A DNA stretch of 64,000 nt from Agaricus subrufescens (GCA_029945375.1 CM057060.1:1550001-1614000); one strand, 5' to 3'. Positions 22,488 through 40,741 are shown, numbered from the stretch's first letter. The notes: generated from the sequence alone by a model not told the origin. A program made the numbers and translations.

Positions 22488-25400
22488 GGTTGTTCGTGGT
22501 GCAGACCGGATAGAGAAATCGGGGAAGACAAAATTGCCCTTGATTCGACGCCGCAAAGAATTTATGGACTGATTGTATGAACGAGTGGTATAGCGATGCG
22601 GATAGGAAGGCTGAAACAAAGCACCGAACAGGACGGTTTCTGACAATTCACGACATGCCGAGAGATCGACATCTCGTCTGGGGCACTCATTCGTGCCCAA
22701 TCGCCGAAAATAGCTCAGAGACCAAATAAGTCATAGATCTCGACCTAGATTTGTCCCGTGCCCGAGAGCAATGGTTCGTCTGTCCCAAGGGTATATTTTT
22801 CTTCCTCTTTTGATGGTGCATATCCTTGGTTAATGCGATATACCCTGGAACAGTATCCAAGGGTAAACGAACGATGGTTCGGAAAGGTCGGAAGAGGGCC
22901 CAGGTGTGCCGGTAAGTTAAAACGGTTCGACCCCGTCTCATGGGGATGGCACACGCGCCCCTACTCACGTGCTGATTGCAAAAGCTGCAGTCTCTTGGGC
23001 TCTTTACACACCGCCTGGTGCTTCTTTCTTCTGTCAGCATGTTCTCCAGGCCTTACTGTTTGTGTCAATGTCACCATTTGACATTTGCGGCCTCATCTCT
23101 CCTTTCTGGGACATCTTTTCCCAGCCACCGCTCCTTCTGAGCCCGGCTCAGCTCTGTTGGCTCCACCGTCCGGGTGATCAATGCTTCTCATCAACTGTTT
23201 TCCGAGATGGACCTTCTTAACTAACTATTTCGTTGGACAGCGTAAGAATCGTACTTTCCTCTTTACGTATATTTCCATCTGTGTTAGCCATACTCCTAAC
23301 ATCAGGAACAATTGTTGTTATTATGATGAAGATGACCGGCTTCCCATGGTCGAACGTTCCCTCGTCCTTGATAGGCCCGGGGTACATTTGTGTGCTCCTG
23401 GCTTCTGTGTCTCATGCCGAGCTTCCTGTATTTCGAACCATGTACCGACCCTTGCATTACTTTGTAGTAGCCTCGTAAAAGTGGTCGAAACTATGTAAAC
23501 GTACACAACACAGACTTAACTTTATCTATGATTGATCAAACATCAGGTCGGTGCTCAGACTCTGCCGTGTCAGCTGGCGCAAATGAGCACTCCTAAGCCG
23601 ATTTTGAGTACCTCGTTCATCAACAGGGGTTTTTCATCCGGATATTAAGTATTGGCCGAGTTTGTTTGACTCTCATATGCTCATATGCTGCCCTAGCGGT
23701 CATTTTCACGTATACTTCATTTGTAATTCAGATATCATATGCGATGCGGAACCGTTGAATATGTCATGAAGAGTAGATTATCGGTGAATTATCGATTTCG
23801 GTCCCTCCATGCATAGAAACCATAATTGTCGTTAACATGGCCGCAAGGAATAATCAAAATATAGTCTGTAACAATTACTGTTCCGTATTCCATTTGTCGG
23901 TCCCCCATATTTTATCGCGTGTTTTTCTTCCTATCACTACGTTCCTGATACCAACGGGGTTGTCGTCCGTAGATCCCTCGGTACATGGACCTCTCTGTAC
24001 CGATTAGACGCTCCGCAAGACCGTGGCCGATGCCCGAAGGATCGTCGTTTGCCATTTCAACACGCTTGGGAGCATGTTCGGGGAAGCTTACGGTTTCAAG
24101 CCCGCAACCCACTAAAATTTGTTCCCACAGTTCTGAAGAGGCAATCGTAACGTGCAGCTCAAAACCGCGGTCTCCGACTAAGCCCTTACATCCCTGATTA
24201 GCCCAAAGTGTTTGTCTTTGACAACCTCCCAAGCTAACTGCACGCAAATCATTTGATATAGGAATCAGGACACCAAGCGGAACCGTGAGCGATTCATCTC
24301 ACGAACCCAGAAAAGCTACCTACTTCGGCATATTTCCAAAGTGGATAAACCTTAAACGCCGACTGTCAGGGCCGTCACTTCTGACAGGTGGAGGCCGTTT
24401 CGGTGCGGAAGGGTTGAGAACCAATCGAGAGAATTTCCAAGAATTTTATGTCGGGGCAATTCGATGGTGAGAGACCTTCGGTGATCGATGCAATGATCCA
24501 CCTCTGTGCGTCCACGCGGGTATCCCCAAGGGTCAGATATTGTTTCATTGATATTTTGTGCAATATTATCACTACTGCTGACCGTGATACCCGTCGCTAG
24601 CGCTCGAACGTCATGATTCATGGAAACATGATACAACAATTTGGATGGTGCCCTCTTTGATTAAGTTTGATAGTTCTTTGGTGATGTCTATTATAAGACT
24701 GACATTCATATGCACCATTCCCAAGCTATCTCTACGGGGAGTCTCGACGACTCCCAAACAAGCCCGAAGGTTCTTATTCAGCGGCATTCACTTCACTTAA
24801 AGGATTAGTCATGGTCATGACAATCCTCCTGCTGACATGTCGGAAGTCTATTCAGTATCTGCCAGTGAGCAATAAGACAAATGACTAAGGGCTACCGCGG
24901 AGACCCAGTTGACTATTAAAAACTATTAGTAGATCACCCTGATTAGCCTCATCGCGCCATTCCACGATAAAGGGCTTCTTAGATGCCCTGACTCCCGACC
25001 ACCACCGGTTGATGTCAGTGCTCTGAAGCTCAGGTTTTGTAAGCAGGTTTCACCCTGTCGGGCAAGTGACCACTACACCAAAAGGGACATACAGATTATC
25101 TTATGATATCCTACCATCGGCTAGTATATATGCTGTAAGCGCGTGCATACGGTCGTACACGTACACCTATTCATTCATCCGGCGGATAGCGTAAAAATTT
25201 ATGCTACGGTTGAAAGTTGCTGGTATTTGTGCATGGCAGGTTCAGAAAATTTGTGGTTGGTCAAACTACCCCTCGATTACGATAAAGGGTCAATTGGTTT
25301 TAGTGTCTGGGGAAGGTTCCACCCAACAAACCCTTCTTTTCAAGTCCTCCAAGAACGATTCACACAACCCAGAAGAGATAAGAGAGAAAAGTATATTGAA

Positions 25401-25503
25401 TCTAATTGTATTATTGTACAATGCCACATTTTCTCAGCAAGGCAAGAAGTCCTAGGTCGTAACATCACATGCAGATAGAAAAGAAAAATGACCGGCGAAA
25501 ATT
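22488..25503. other. 3 kb gene-poor interval between the zinc-cluster factor and Hsp70
   Basis: No gene here is convincing. On the plus strand, frame 1 is open at 22969-23220 and again at 23233-23478, both hydrophobic (for example SVLAILLTSGTIVVIMMKM), separated by one stop; this could be a relic of a membrane-protein gene. On the minus strand 23912-24298 is open and looks more like real coding sequence (listed separately). A nested inverted repeat lies at 22904-22954: stem GTGTGCC / GGCACAC around an inner CCCC-GGGG hairpin. A short palindrome, GGGAGTC and GACTCCC, is at 24737-24755. I find no transposase, long terminal repeat or tRNA. The first part must contain the promoter of the zinc-cluster gene and the last part the 3' region of Hsp70. 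Confidence 0.5.
23912..24298 (-). pseudogene. Open frame of unknown origin, possible orphan gene or gene relic
   Basis: About 128 codons are open down to TAA at 23912-23914. The translation looks protein-like (for example GFELHVTIASSELWEQIL, CGLETVSFPEHAPKRVEM, ERSMYRGIYGRQPRWYQ), but no start codon or clean exon border opens it. Another open minus-strand block just upstream, about 24320-24445 (VLNPSAPKRPPPVRSDG, LRFIHFGNMPK), might be a preceding exon, yet no standard splice pair I tried joins the two in frame without ambiguity. I recognise no family. It may be a decayed gene, an orphan gene with unseen introns, or chance. Confidence 0.25.
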
Positions 25504-27856
<2,353 letters not shown>

Positions 27857-27930
27857 GTTTTAGTTGTGGGGAGGGGGAGGGAGGGCGAAATAAGTAAAGG
27901 TTTAAAGAGGGATCAGAGCTGGAGTTCATC

Positions 27931-27987
27931 TTTATATTGTGTCTGAGGAATGGACCCGGAATCTTTGCGAACTCTCTGGAATCTTCA
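27931..27987 (-). promoter_or_regulatory. Hsp70 promoter: step-type heat-shock element and TATA box
   Basis: On the plus strand, nGAAn pentamers start at 27958 (gGAAt), 27968 (cGAAc) and 27978 (gGAAt), exactly 10 bp apart, and the last abuts an inverted cTTCa at 27983-27987. A fourth gGAAt at 27947 is one base off register. Three units in one orientation with 5 bp gaps are the known 'step' type of heat-shock-factor site. On the minus strand ATATAAA (27931-27937) lies between this site and the Hsp70 start codon, about 75 bp upstream of the ATG. Motif reading is direct; function is inferred. Confidence 0.7.
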
Positions 27988-28478
27988 TCACCATCACGTG
28001 ACTCGTCTCATGCGTCATATCATCGAACATCCGCTTATGGCGTGAGTCCCAACTTCCTGCACAAGGCGTCCAGACTTAAGCGAGGTTTCGGATGTCAAAA
28101 AATTGTAGTATAGCATGTAATTGTTACCCGAACACAGCACCCAGGGGAAAAGGCTTCCTAAATCAAGTAGACAAGAGACATAGTAGACTGTCAAAACCAA
28201 ATATATGATATTCCGGGAGAACGTCGGCAGAGCGACAGAAAACAAAGTGGCACAAGGGGGAATATGAACAATGAAGTATGTACTCGAAACACAACTGATA
28301 CGCTGATGCACATAGCGTGGGGGTGAGGGAGATATAACAGGTGACGATTCTGGAGTAAGTAATACTGGTCTTAACAAGCGTCGCCTCTGAAAAAGAAAAG
28401 GGAGGGGGATATAAACGATATAATATCGTCATAGGTATGCGTTATTGGACCAAAGATAATTGAAAACTAGCAGGATGT
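27988..28478. other. Intergenic region upstream of the Hsp70 promoter, 3' side of the B56 gene
   Basis: This 491 bp stretch separates the heat-shock element from the B56 stop codon. It contains a CACGTG-like core at 27995 (tCACGTGa) that could be a bHLH site. Otherwise I see only low-complexity AT-rich sequence and no coding frame with family resemblance. Confidence 0.5.
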
Positions 28479-30912
28479 TTAAAGTGGTTTCGGGGGACCA
28501 TCGTCTAAGCTTCTATGCGCTTGCAAGTCCCGCAAGACGGTAGGATCAACTAAGGTAAGAACAGATTCAGCTGGTAATAACCATCATTTGTCGCCAAAGA
28601 CATACCTGGGAGGACGCTCTTGCGGCGGGTGTGTAGACCACCCTGTTCTGAGGGATGCTCCCCTACGGATGGAACTGGTCGCTGACAGTCGAATCAATCA
28701 TGGAGGAACAAAATTGGCCAGTTTGACTCACATCCAGACCAGGGTCTGCCATAGGTACTCGCTCAATTCCCGATTCGTCCAAGTCACCATGAACATCCTC
28801 AATGGAAACAGCATTCAGCTCCATTGATAAGTCCAATATATCGCTGTCATCTGCAACTGGCGGAGGGGGTGGTTCGCGAATAATTTCTCGATAGGCAACA
28901 GGAAGTTTGTCGCCCGCATTTTGACGGGCAATTTGGCAAAGTTTCTCCCAATTGTGAAACTGTTTGACAGCGTGCTCTTGTTCCCTAAAAAGATTTGAAA
29001 TGAGACAAAAGTAATAAGAGCAGAAATTACATACTCAATCCTGTGTTGCTTATAGTGTTGCATTGCCTCATCAAAGAGATCAGGGTTGATTTCCATGAAT
29101 AGTTTTAGGGCATTATAGACCATGCCGTGAATCGTACTGTATCCGAGTTAATTCAAAGACGATTGACCAACATGTGGATGCCTACCGGTTCCAGTGGGCT
29201 TTAGAGTTGTTGTAAAGGGCAGGAAACACAATGGGAAGAATAATGGCAAGGTTCTCGCTCATCAAGTTCACCACATAGTCATTGTTCCAGTACAGAAGCG
29301 CCCTTTCCGCCACCTGGAAATGCTGGCTATTGATGCATCGCGCCAGTTGAGCGAATAGAGCAACCTGAATTTTCTGAAATTCGCTAGGTTCTGTCACATC
29401 GAGCACTTCCTCGACCTCATTAAGGAACATGACCTCTTTGGGTGAATTGACTTTGGGCCAGTATTTGAGTAGTCCCATCATGACTTCCTCCGCCAGCGAA
29501 GGATCTTTTTCTAAAAATTGAACAACGCAATACGCTAGCTGAGGGTGGTAGAGCGAAAGACTTTTTACTTTGTGCAAGGGGATCAGAACGCGAGTGAGGA
29601 AGGTTTTGTGCTCGTCTTTGAGGGGAAGAGCGAAACCATTAATAATGGAACCCAGAATCTCGAGAAGCTCGGCTATTCCATTATGCCGTTCAGTCTCGTA
29701 GATGAAATGGAAAAAGACATTATTGATAGAGCGACGAATGAAGGCACGGAGGTTGAGAAATTTGCCGTAGATACGATGCAACGTGGTCTTGAGAAAATCG
29801 CGCTCACGAGGATCTTCGGAATCAAAGAGTTCAAGGAGGTTGAGGACGAAGGACTGGTCAATATATCGCTTGGCAAGATTGGTATTGAAGTCGGGGCTCT
29901 CGACAAAGCGGAGGAAAAATTCGTAAACGATCTGAAGATGGGGCCAAGCCAGTTCCAAAACAGGTTCGTCTTCTTCCGGATCGAAGGCGTCCCCGGTGGG
30001 GTTGACAGGGGGAGGGATCGACCGGAACAGATTAGCTGCGAACTGATGGTGATTGAGGATAGTTAGAATTAAAGAAGCAGAGAGAACGGCGAACCATGTT
30101 GACAACCTCAGGGTATATATTTTCGGTAATGACGCCACGTTGTGTAGTAATGTACTCGAGCATCTCGTGGAGGGCCTGTGCTTTGATCTGTTTGCCCTTG
30201 AGTTCTGCGCTCGCGTCGTTGAAATCAAAGAGAACGCGACACTGATGTAGCTTTTTGATAAACAGCTGTGGGCGTTCGTTGGGAGGTGTCTCTTGAGTCA
30301 AGTGTCAGCACAGGATGTTGATCACGGAGTGAAGAAGACTAACCCATGAACGGAGGTAAGCGTTCGATGTCGACCTTTTCTGTCACGATGAAGCGGCTGC
30401 TTCGCTGTTTACGGGGAGGCTTGCCGACCATGGGGATGGTGTCTTTTGGGGCTTGATTTGGGCGCAAGCCTCTGGTCGTGCGAGGAGGAGTAGCATTGGG
30501 ATGTTCGAGAGTGGAGGGATTGGCGGAGTGACGCGAGGAATCAGAAGAGGGATCTGAGCTAACGACGACGATTGGCGGGGCGGGAGAGGCGGCATCGGCG
30601 GCGGGTCTGCGATCTGGGGCGGGGTGGGGAGACGAAGCAGGCGAGCGGCCGGGAGAGGAGTTGGATGAGGGGTGGGCCTGTGTGGGAGGGTGGTGGGCTG
30701 GGGCGGCGGCGGAGGCGCCCGAGGGGGTGGGTTTTGTGTTGTTGGGCGGGGGCAGCGGCGGGGTGGCCGAGGGGGAGTTGTTGGCGTACTTGACCTCTTT
30801 CTTGGACGAGCCCGAGTCCTGGGTGCTCCGTCTGCTGAGCTGCAAGGGGTGAGAGTGGGCACGCGTGAGGAAACCGGGGAGGACTGACAAACGTTCTCTT
30901 GATGTTTTTCAT
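28479..30912 (-). CDS. RTS1: PP2A regulatory subunit B56 (B', Rts1)
   Basis: B56 proteins direct protein phosphatase 2A to substrates carrying LxxIxE-type motifs; yeast Rts1 works at kinetochores and in stress and cell-size control. A short first exon (MKNIKRTF) joins a long disordered Pro/Ser-rich N-terminus. The HEAT-like B56 core runs from [20 protein letters not shown] through [40 protein letters not shown] and [14 protein letters not shown] to [20 protein letters not shown]. The C-terminal exons, spliced at about 28614 and 28719, give a conserved [18 protein letters not shown] stretch before the stop TAA at 28479-28481. All expected core segments are present. It is head-to-head with the 31060 gene, 147 bp between starts. 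Confidence 0.95.
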
Positions 30913-31059
30913 GGCCTGTGCGGGAGGACGGGCAGGGATGTGTCCAGCGCGGAGGGGGCGGTGCGGGCGTCGTGTCTGGCGGTGGGCGGACGACGGGAAT
31001 CGATTGAGGTGCGATGTGACCCGTGACTGTGACGGCCTCTGGTTCTCCTCACAACATAC

Positions 31060-32204
31060 ATGGCTGGTAAGTCCATCTGTCCCTGCCCGCCTGCCCGCCC
31101 GCTGACCCGCCCCAGCCATCTACGCAGTGTACACGTCCCCCAACCACCCCCCAATCCCCAACCACCTCCCCACCCTCATCGTCACCCCCCACGGCCAGCC
31201 CACAAACATCCTCTATTCCTATCTCCATACCAACTATGCATGTCCTCCTCTTCTCTCCTCCCGTTCTTCGCTCACTCTCTGTGTAGAACTCGGAAAACTA
31301 CCTCTTGACCCCCTCCCCACAGGGCGATCTCTGTGTCGCAAAGCTGTTCCCACCCCGCCGCGACAGCAACAAGGGCTCGCTCTCTGACCCCGGCCATGCC
31401 TCCTCCTCACGTATAGTCCGCTGCGAGGCCTCTCGCAACCTTAAATGGTCTATCGCCAACACGGGTGTCATATCCCCTATCTACAAACTCTCTCTCCCGT
31501 CTCCAGACTCTCCGGATCTTCCCCTCTTCCAAATCTCGAAGCCTAACCCAAACGCTGCCTTCTGGAGCATGTTTTACTTTGCCTACGCAGGGCATAATAT
31601 TCCTCCAAAGCGTATCGAGTTTGGTAAGATTCAGAAGAATCCTCCCGGGCCCAATGGCGGAGGGACTAGGATAAGCATCACGGGGAAGACCCCCGAAGAA
31701 AAGGCTGTGTGGCAAACACTGGGCGAAGGGAATGAAGACTGTGTCGAATGGGTAGTTCTCTGTGCTGCTTTGAACCTCCTTGAGTACGTCCGTCTTGCTG
31801 CTTACGTTCAGCCACCTCAACTCAGTTGCCTTCACAACAGTGATGAGATCATGAAAGCCGCAGAGAAGAATGGTGGCGCGGCTCCCCGGCCAGCCCCTGT
31901 AGCCCTCCGTGATCCTGGTGCGCCATCAGCATCCTCTTCGCGATCCCCTGGTCCTGCTCCTCCACAAATACCACCACAACGTTCTCAGGTGGCGCCCCCA
32001 CCTGCTGGTTTCTCTCCTAATGGTCCACCGCGTCCAGGCATGCCTCCTGCCGGCTACGCAGGACCCCCACAGGGCTTTGCCCCGCCTCCTGGACCAGGTT
32101 TTAGGGGCCCTCCCCCTCCTGGCCAGCCATTCCCTAATGCACGATCCCCGCCACCAGTACAGATGCAACCTGCTCCAGGTCCTGGTATGTCTCGAAGATT
32201 TTAA
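31060..32204 (+). CDS. Conserved-looking protein of unknown function with Pro-rich tail
   Basis: I do not recognise a named family, though the sequence has the look of a conserved basidiomycete protein. The start codon is followed after only 7 coding bases by a GTAAGT intron, giving MAAIYAVYTSPNHPPIP. The middle is globular: ITGKTPEEKAVWQTLGEG, ANTGVISPIYKLSLPSPD, and an aromatic core AFWSMFYFAYAGHNIPPKR followed by IEFGKIQKNPPGPNGGG. It then runs EDCVEWVVLCAALNLLDDEI, and the last 110 residues are Pro/Gly-rich (repeated PPPG and PPAG), ending GPGMSRRF. An intron at about 31786-31840 must be removed before DDEIMKAAEK. A second intron, 31238-31286, seems to use a GC donor. No signal peptide or membrane segment is evident. 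A Pro-rich tail suggests SH3 or WW partners; that is inference. Confidence 0.7.
31238..31286 (+). other. Probable GC-AG intron (49 bp) in the 31060 gene
   Basis: The exon ends ...LHTNY, the intron would begin GCATGT and end GTGTAG, and the next exon reads NSENYLLTPSPQGDLCVAK in frame. The GT two codons' width downstream gives an immediate TAA when joined to the same acceptor, and no other GT donor keeps the frame. The acceptor and downstream exon are clear; the donor is the weak point. Confidence 0.45.
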
Positions 32205-32507
32205 GCTGTACAACGCGAAGATACCCGTTTTTATTTTGTTGTATATCGTGGATGGTTTCCCATCCCAATTTGCTTCTTTTCCGACCGTTTTGAGCTCTTC
32301 CTTGGTTCGCCTTTCCGTAACTCATTAGTTGGGCATAGCGAGTGTATATATTCCATTGTAACTATGAAAAAAATGATAAAGTCCTTTTGGGGTTCGGTGA
32401 AACTCTATGCGATTTAAGACTTGACTAATTTTCCAAGGACATCCAATGAAACAGCTAAACGTACAGTTAATTTTAGTCACTGATCATGATATCACGAGAA
32501 CCGAGCA
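32205..32507. other. 303 bp intergenic region between convergent 3' ends
   Basis: This lies between the stop of the 31060 gene (+) and the stop of citrate synthase (-). It is AT-rich, with an AAAAAAATGATAAA stretch near 32367. I see no gene or structure beyond the expected 3' regions. Confidence 0.6.
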
Positions 32508-34416
32508 TTACGTACATTTCGGTCTCTCCAAAGGTAAACCTAGAGCCCTGGCCCATACGAGCTGGGTGAGCGCACCAAGGGCACGGGAAACTCCAAAGAT
32601 GACGGTGTAGTACTAGATAAAACTTAACATCGACACATTTGATCAGTCTAGAGGAAGGCAAACCTTGAATTCAGTGAGACCGTAGTGGTAAAGGACACAT
32701 CCGGATGTAGCATCAACATTCGGGTAAGGGTTCTTGGTCTACGTCAACCAACTGTCAGCCATAACTTCGAGCTCCAACTAGCGTAATACTAACCTTGCCA
32801 TGCTCTTTCAATACGTCAGGAGCAACTTCGAAAGTCTTGTTCACCAACTGAATGATGGGAGAGTCTTTCAGCTCAGGACGGGTCTGACAGAATTCTTGGA
32901 GGGCAATGAATCTGGGATCAGGGTTTCTAAGAACACCGTGACCGTATCCTGGGACAACCTGGCCACTGTTGAGTGTCTTCCAGAGATACTCCTTGATTTT
33001 GTCGTGGGTGATGTTGTTGCCGAGTTCCTTTTGCATTGCAAGCTGCCATCGGAGGACTTCTTGGTTGGCGAGACTTGATGGAAGGGATGAGCACGAGAGG
33101 TCGAAGGAACGAACAGTAAAAAACATACCCATGAAGAGGACCGGCAAGAGCGAACAAAGCAGCGGAATATGACAGATACGGGTCGGAGAGGGTGGACCCG
33201 ACAAGATCTTGAGTTGACTGTCAGCCACCTATTCGGGTGAAAAAAAGTAAAGTGACTCTTACGTGCGGTATGCGCAGAGGCGTTACCACCTTCATGATCA
33301 CCATGAAGGGCAATGTACAGACGGAGGTACTCCGTCAAACTATGGTTATCACCATACCCCAAAAGTTTCACGTAATTACCTATAATTTGAAGAGTAATTA
33401 GCTCTGCGTAGGTCTTGAGTAAAACGAATGCTTACCAACGAGGTCCAAGTTTTTATCCAAAGCCGGAAGTTGAGTACCCGGTTTATAGACATTCCGGTAG
33501 ATGCGAGCAGCCAGAGCTGGGAGTCGCGCAATGAGCGTCAAACAGTCCTCGAGTGTATGAGTCCAGTACTCTGATTTTTTCATCCCCTTTTCGTACGCCG
33601 CTTGGAATTGACTGTCGTGGTTCAAGGCAGCAACACCCATACCCAGTTGCGTCATAGGATGCAGTGATTGAGGGAATCTGTGGATTCGCCGCGAGTGTTA
33701 GTTGTTCCGTATTGAAGATAGGATTCAAGTAGGGAGAGACAACGTACGAATCAACGAGATCCTCTACAAACTTGGGAAGATCTCCCTTTGTTGCGAGTTC
33801 CGCCGACAAATCGCGGGTCTGCTCGGCGGTGGGAACCTTACCCGTCAGGAGGAGCCATAGCATACTCTCAGCAATGATCTCCTTGCCTCCGGGAGCAGGG
33901 GGCAAGACTTTCTGGCAGTCAGGTATCGAGAGACCATGGAAGCGAATACCCTGGTACAGTTCCATTGAGCATCAAAGAATTCGAACGAGGGGGGCCTGGC
34001 GCATACCTCGTTGGGATCGAGAACAGAAGCGTCCCACAACATAGCCTTCAGGCCACGCATACCACCAATGATGTTCTCGACCTATTCAAAGATTATGCCT
34101 CCTGTATGTTATAAGATTACCCCAATGGTGCTAACCTTAACATCTCCGACGACGGTTTGGGAATGTTCGGCCTTCTAAACAACAATTCAGTCAGCAATAA
34201 GAACGCATTAAGAGAAGACTGAACACCCACGAGCTTCTTGAGTTGCTCCTGCTTGGCAGGGATAACTTCCTTCAAAGTATCGCGGATCGACTAAACCAGA
34301 GGTCAATGTCCGAGCTTTGGCAATGCATACAGAGAGTAGACTACCTTTGTCGATGCAAACCTCCTGAATGAGGCTTCGCGAAGGACGGCCTTGGAAAGAG
34401 CACTTCGGGCGAACAT
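32508..34416 (-). CDS. CIT1: Mitochondrial citrate synthase
   Basis: Condenses acetyl-CoA with oxaloacetate, the first step of the TCA cycle, in the mitochondrial matrix. The start at 34416 gives [20 protein letters not shown], an amphipathic Arg-rich presequence. The catalytic triad is present: His in [15 protein letters not shown], His in [11 protein letters not shown], and Asp in [11 protein letters not shown]. The N-terminal domain has the eukaryotic [18 protein letters not shown] and [17 protein letters not shown] stretches. The protein ends [11 protein letters not shown], without a peroxisomal SKL, which supports a mitochondrial location. Nine or so short introns interrupt the gene. Total about 470 residues, normal for the family. 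Confidence 0.96.
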
Positions 34417-34586
34417 TTGTGGATTAAGACAGGAAAAAATAGGGAGCCGTTATTATATGGCTCCGGGATTTACTAGTTCCGTGCCGTCGCTTTGATTACC
34501 TTTGCTGACTAAGCGGATCAACCCATTACGGTAACTTTCGCCAGCACATTCAGGCTGAACACGTTCGCCTCATCTTTATTCTCCTC

Positions 34587-35439
34587 ATGGCCTCCGTTCT
34601 AGTGCCCGTGGCCTACATCATCATCGTCTTTGGGGGCCTTTTCGTCTTCAGCTACTTCTACCGTCGACACACATCCAGTATGCGTTACACACCACTGTCT
34701 CCACTCTTAGCCTTACCCAATATACTACAGAACAAACATTCGAACCTTACTTCCCTACACATCCGGAGCGAAATGCATACGTCACTCTCCTTCAGAAAAC
34801 AGACCCTCCTGCATCCGACTCCCTTCTCAAATCCGCGCTTGTACGACGTGCGATGGCCGATGTCCAGCGCGTATTAAAAATCCGTGAAGACAAGCCTGCC
34901 CTCCAAAATCTCCTCCAAAAAGGTTCAATAGGTGACGACTTATGGAACAGCCTATTGGCAGCAGAAAAGGAACTTGAGGTAGAGATCATGGAAGTAGTGG
35001 CAGAAGCAAATTCTTTCGTTGAAGGATGGGGCCAAGTCATCTTCCCAACAGCCAATGAAATGCTTGCGAATGAAAAGATGCGCGCTGTTTTTGAACGGAC
35101 TACCGAAGCCAAGTCTGAGATCGGTATGTATATAATACTATTCTCGGCAACATCTCCACTGAACATACATGTAGAGCAGAAGTACGGTGTGAAAGCGAAA
35201 TTTGAGACCGCACCCGCACCCTCTTTGGTAATCCCTTCCTTAACCCAAGTCTCAAATGGCACGCCGATTCCTTCTGCTCTCAAAACAGATCCCTCCCCGA
35301 ACAACGTAGTGCCTAATGACGCGGAATCATCTGCTTCGAAATCTTCTAAAACGGTTGGTGGTTATTCACTTGCAACATGCCTGGCCTTCTGACCACGATT
35401 TTCAAGGGGAAGAAAGGCAAGAACCAGAAGCGCAGATAG
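34587..35439 (+). CDS. SEC66: Sec66 (Sec71), subunit of the ER post-translational translocon
   Basis: Sec66 is part of the Sec62/63 complex that drives post-translational protein import into the ER. It starts MASVLVPVAYIIIVFGGLFV, a single N-terminal membrane anchor, followed by FSYFYRRHTS and, after an intron at 34677-34729, FEPYFPTHPERNAYVTLLQ. The cytosolic domain continues SLLKSALVRRAMADVQRVLK and FVEGWGQVIFPTANEMLAN, both typical of Sec66. An intron at about 35124-35174 is removed before EQKYGVKAKFE, and a last intron (about 35352-35407) gives the basic end GKKGKNQKRR. The gene is head-to-head with citrate synthase, 170 bp between starts, and its last exon converges on USP7. Confidence 0.9.
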
Positions 35440-35621
35440 ATTGTACGAGCTCGCTCATTCCACCCGTTTACACTTGTACTCCACCCTTAATATCCTGGAA
35501 TACGACATTACTGTGCTGAACAACAACACATGGAGAGAAAATACAGTGAGGCAAAGTCGAAAAAATGAAGAAAGATGTAGACTGAATGATGGATATTGAC
35601 GCTAGGAAGACAGAAGGTTGA

Positions 35622-39854
<4,233 letters not shown>

Positions 39855-40741
39855 GGTGTCGTTCTGGATATGACAATCAGTAGGCGCGTAGGCGAAGGGA
39901 AATGAGGGCGCGGACCATGGTGGCAAGAGGCCGTGAAAGGAGAGAGGGGTGGTTGGTGGTGTTTGTGTTGGGAAAAAAGCGAGATGTTGAAGAGAAGGAA
40001 GGAGATGTTGCAGCTGGAGAATATCTAGCCAACTGTCTGCGGAGTGGCCCCGATACGAGTGACTTACTCAGACCAATGGCACGCCTGCTGCTCGGCATCC
40101 CCCGCCTCGGCACTCCCCGGCCCTTGCGTATATAATTTCCTCCAGCTTGCCCAGTGCAAAGTTCAAACCCAATCAACAATCACGATATTTTTCCTGCTGA
40201 GTGTCTCCTTACGTTTTCTGACTGTACCCTCACACAATCCTTAAATTGTCTCGACAGGGAGTGTTCTCCAGCCGCATCTCTGCTGCCCAACTGTCGTGTA
40301 ATGAGTCAAAATTGTGTAAAATCGAAAGGACGACACAATCCACGTTGGTTCTGTTCTGGAACTGATATGATATGTGTGTGACCCTGGCTGCCTTCCCGTT
40401 GTCGACGACGATCCTGCCTTGGGCAATTATTCCCTCGCTCGTCAGGAACTGCTGTTTGGCATACATTATGATAGTATCTGTTATATGTCGATATACATGT
40501 ATTAATATACTCTTCCTACCGGAAACATCAGTCTTTCTACCAAGTTTCCTTAGAGATTCCGTGCAACACCCTCCAGCACGCGGGAAACATAACGGTACCA
40601 AATATGGCAATGCCCCTACACCACTTGGCCTCATGTAGTCCATTTATGACACTTGCATTTCATGGTCAGTCTCCCTTCCTTTCCGCATAGAGAAGAGCAG
40701 GACTCACCCTTTCTATTCGCTATCTATTCTCAAGCTTTCGT
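39855..40741. other. 887 bp divergent intergenic region, USP7 (-) and the 40742 gene (+)
   Basis: The region must hold both promoters. A TATATAA sequence lies at about 40131-40137. An uninterrupted minus-strand frame of 137 codons, 40230-40643, starts with a real ATG (MDYMRPSGVGALPYLVP) and ends CRDNLRIV, but has no family resemblance and an odd composition, so I do not call it a gene. I see no repeat or mobile element. Confidence 0.5.

Noticed and set aside
22921..22940. tRNA T-arm-like GGTTCGA sequence
   Set aside because: No matching acceptor stem, D-arm or anticodon arm at the right distances.
30559..31119. Long minus- and plus-strand open frames around the B56 N-terminus
   Set aside because: They are shadows of the GC- and Pro-rich B56 leader and of the first exon of the 31060 gene.
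40230..40643. 137-codon minus-strand open frame in the USP7/40742 intergenic region
   Set aside because: No family resemblance, no introns, odd composition, and it sits where two promoters are expected.
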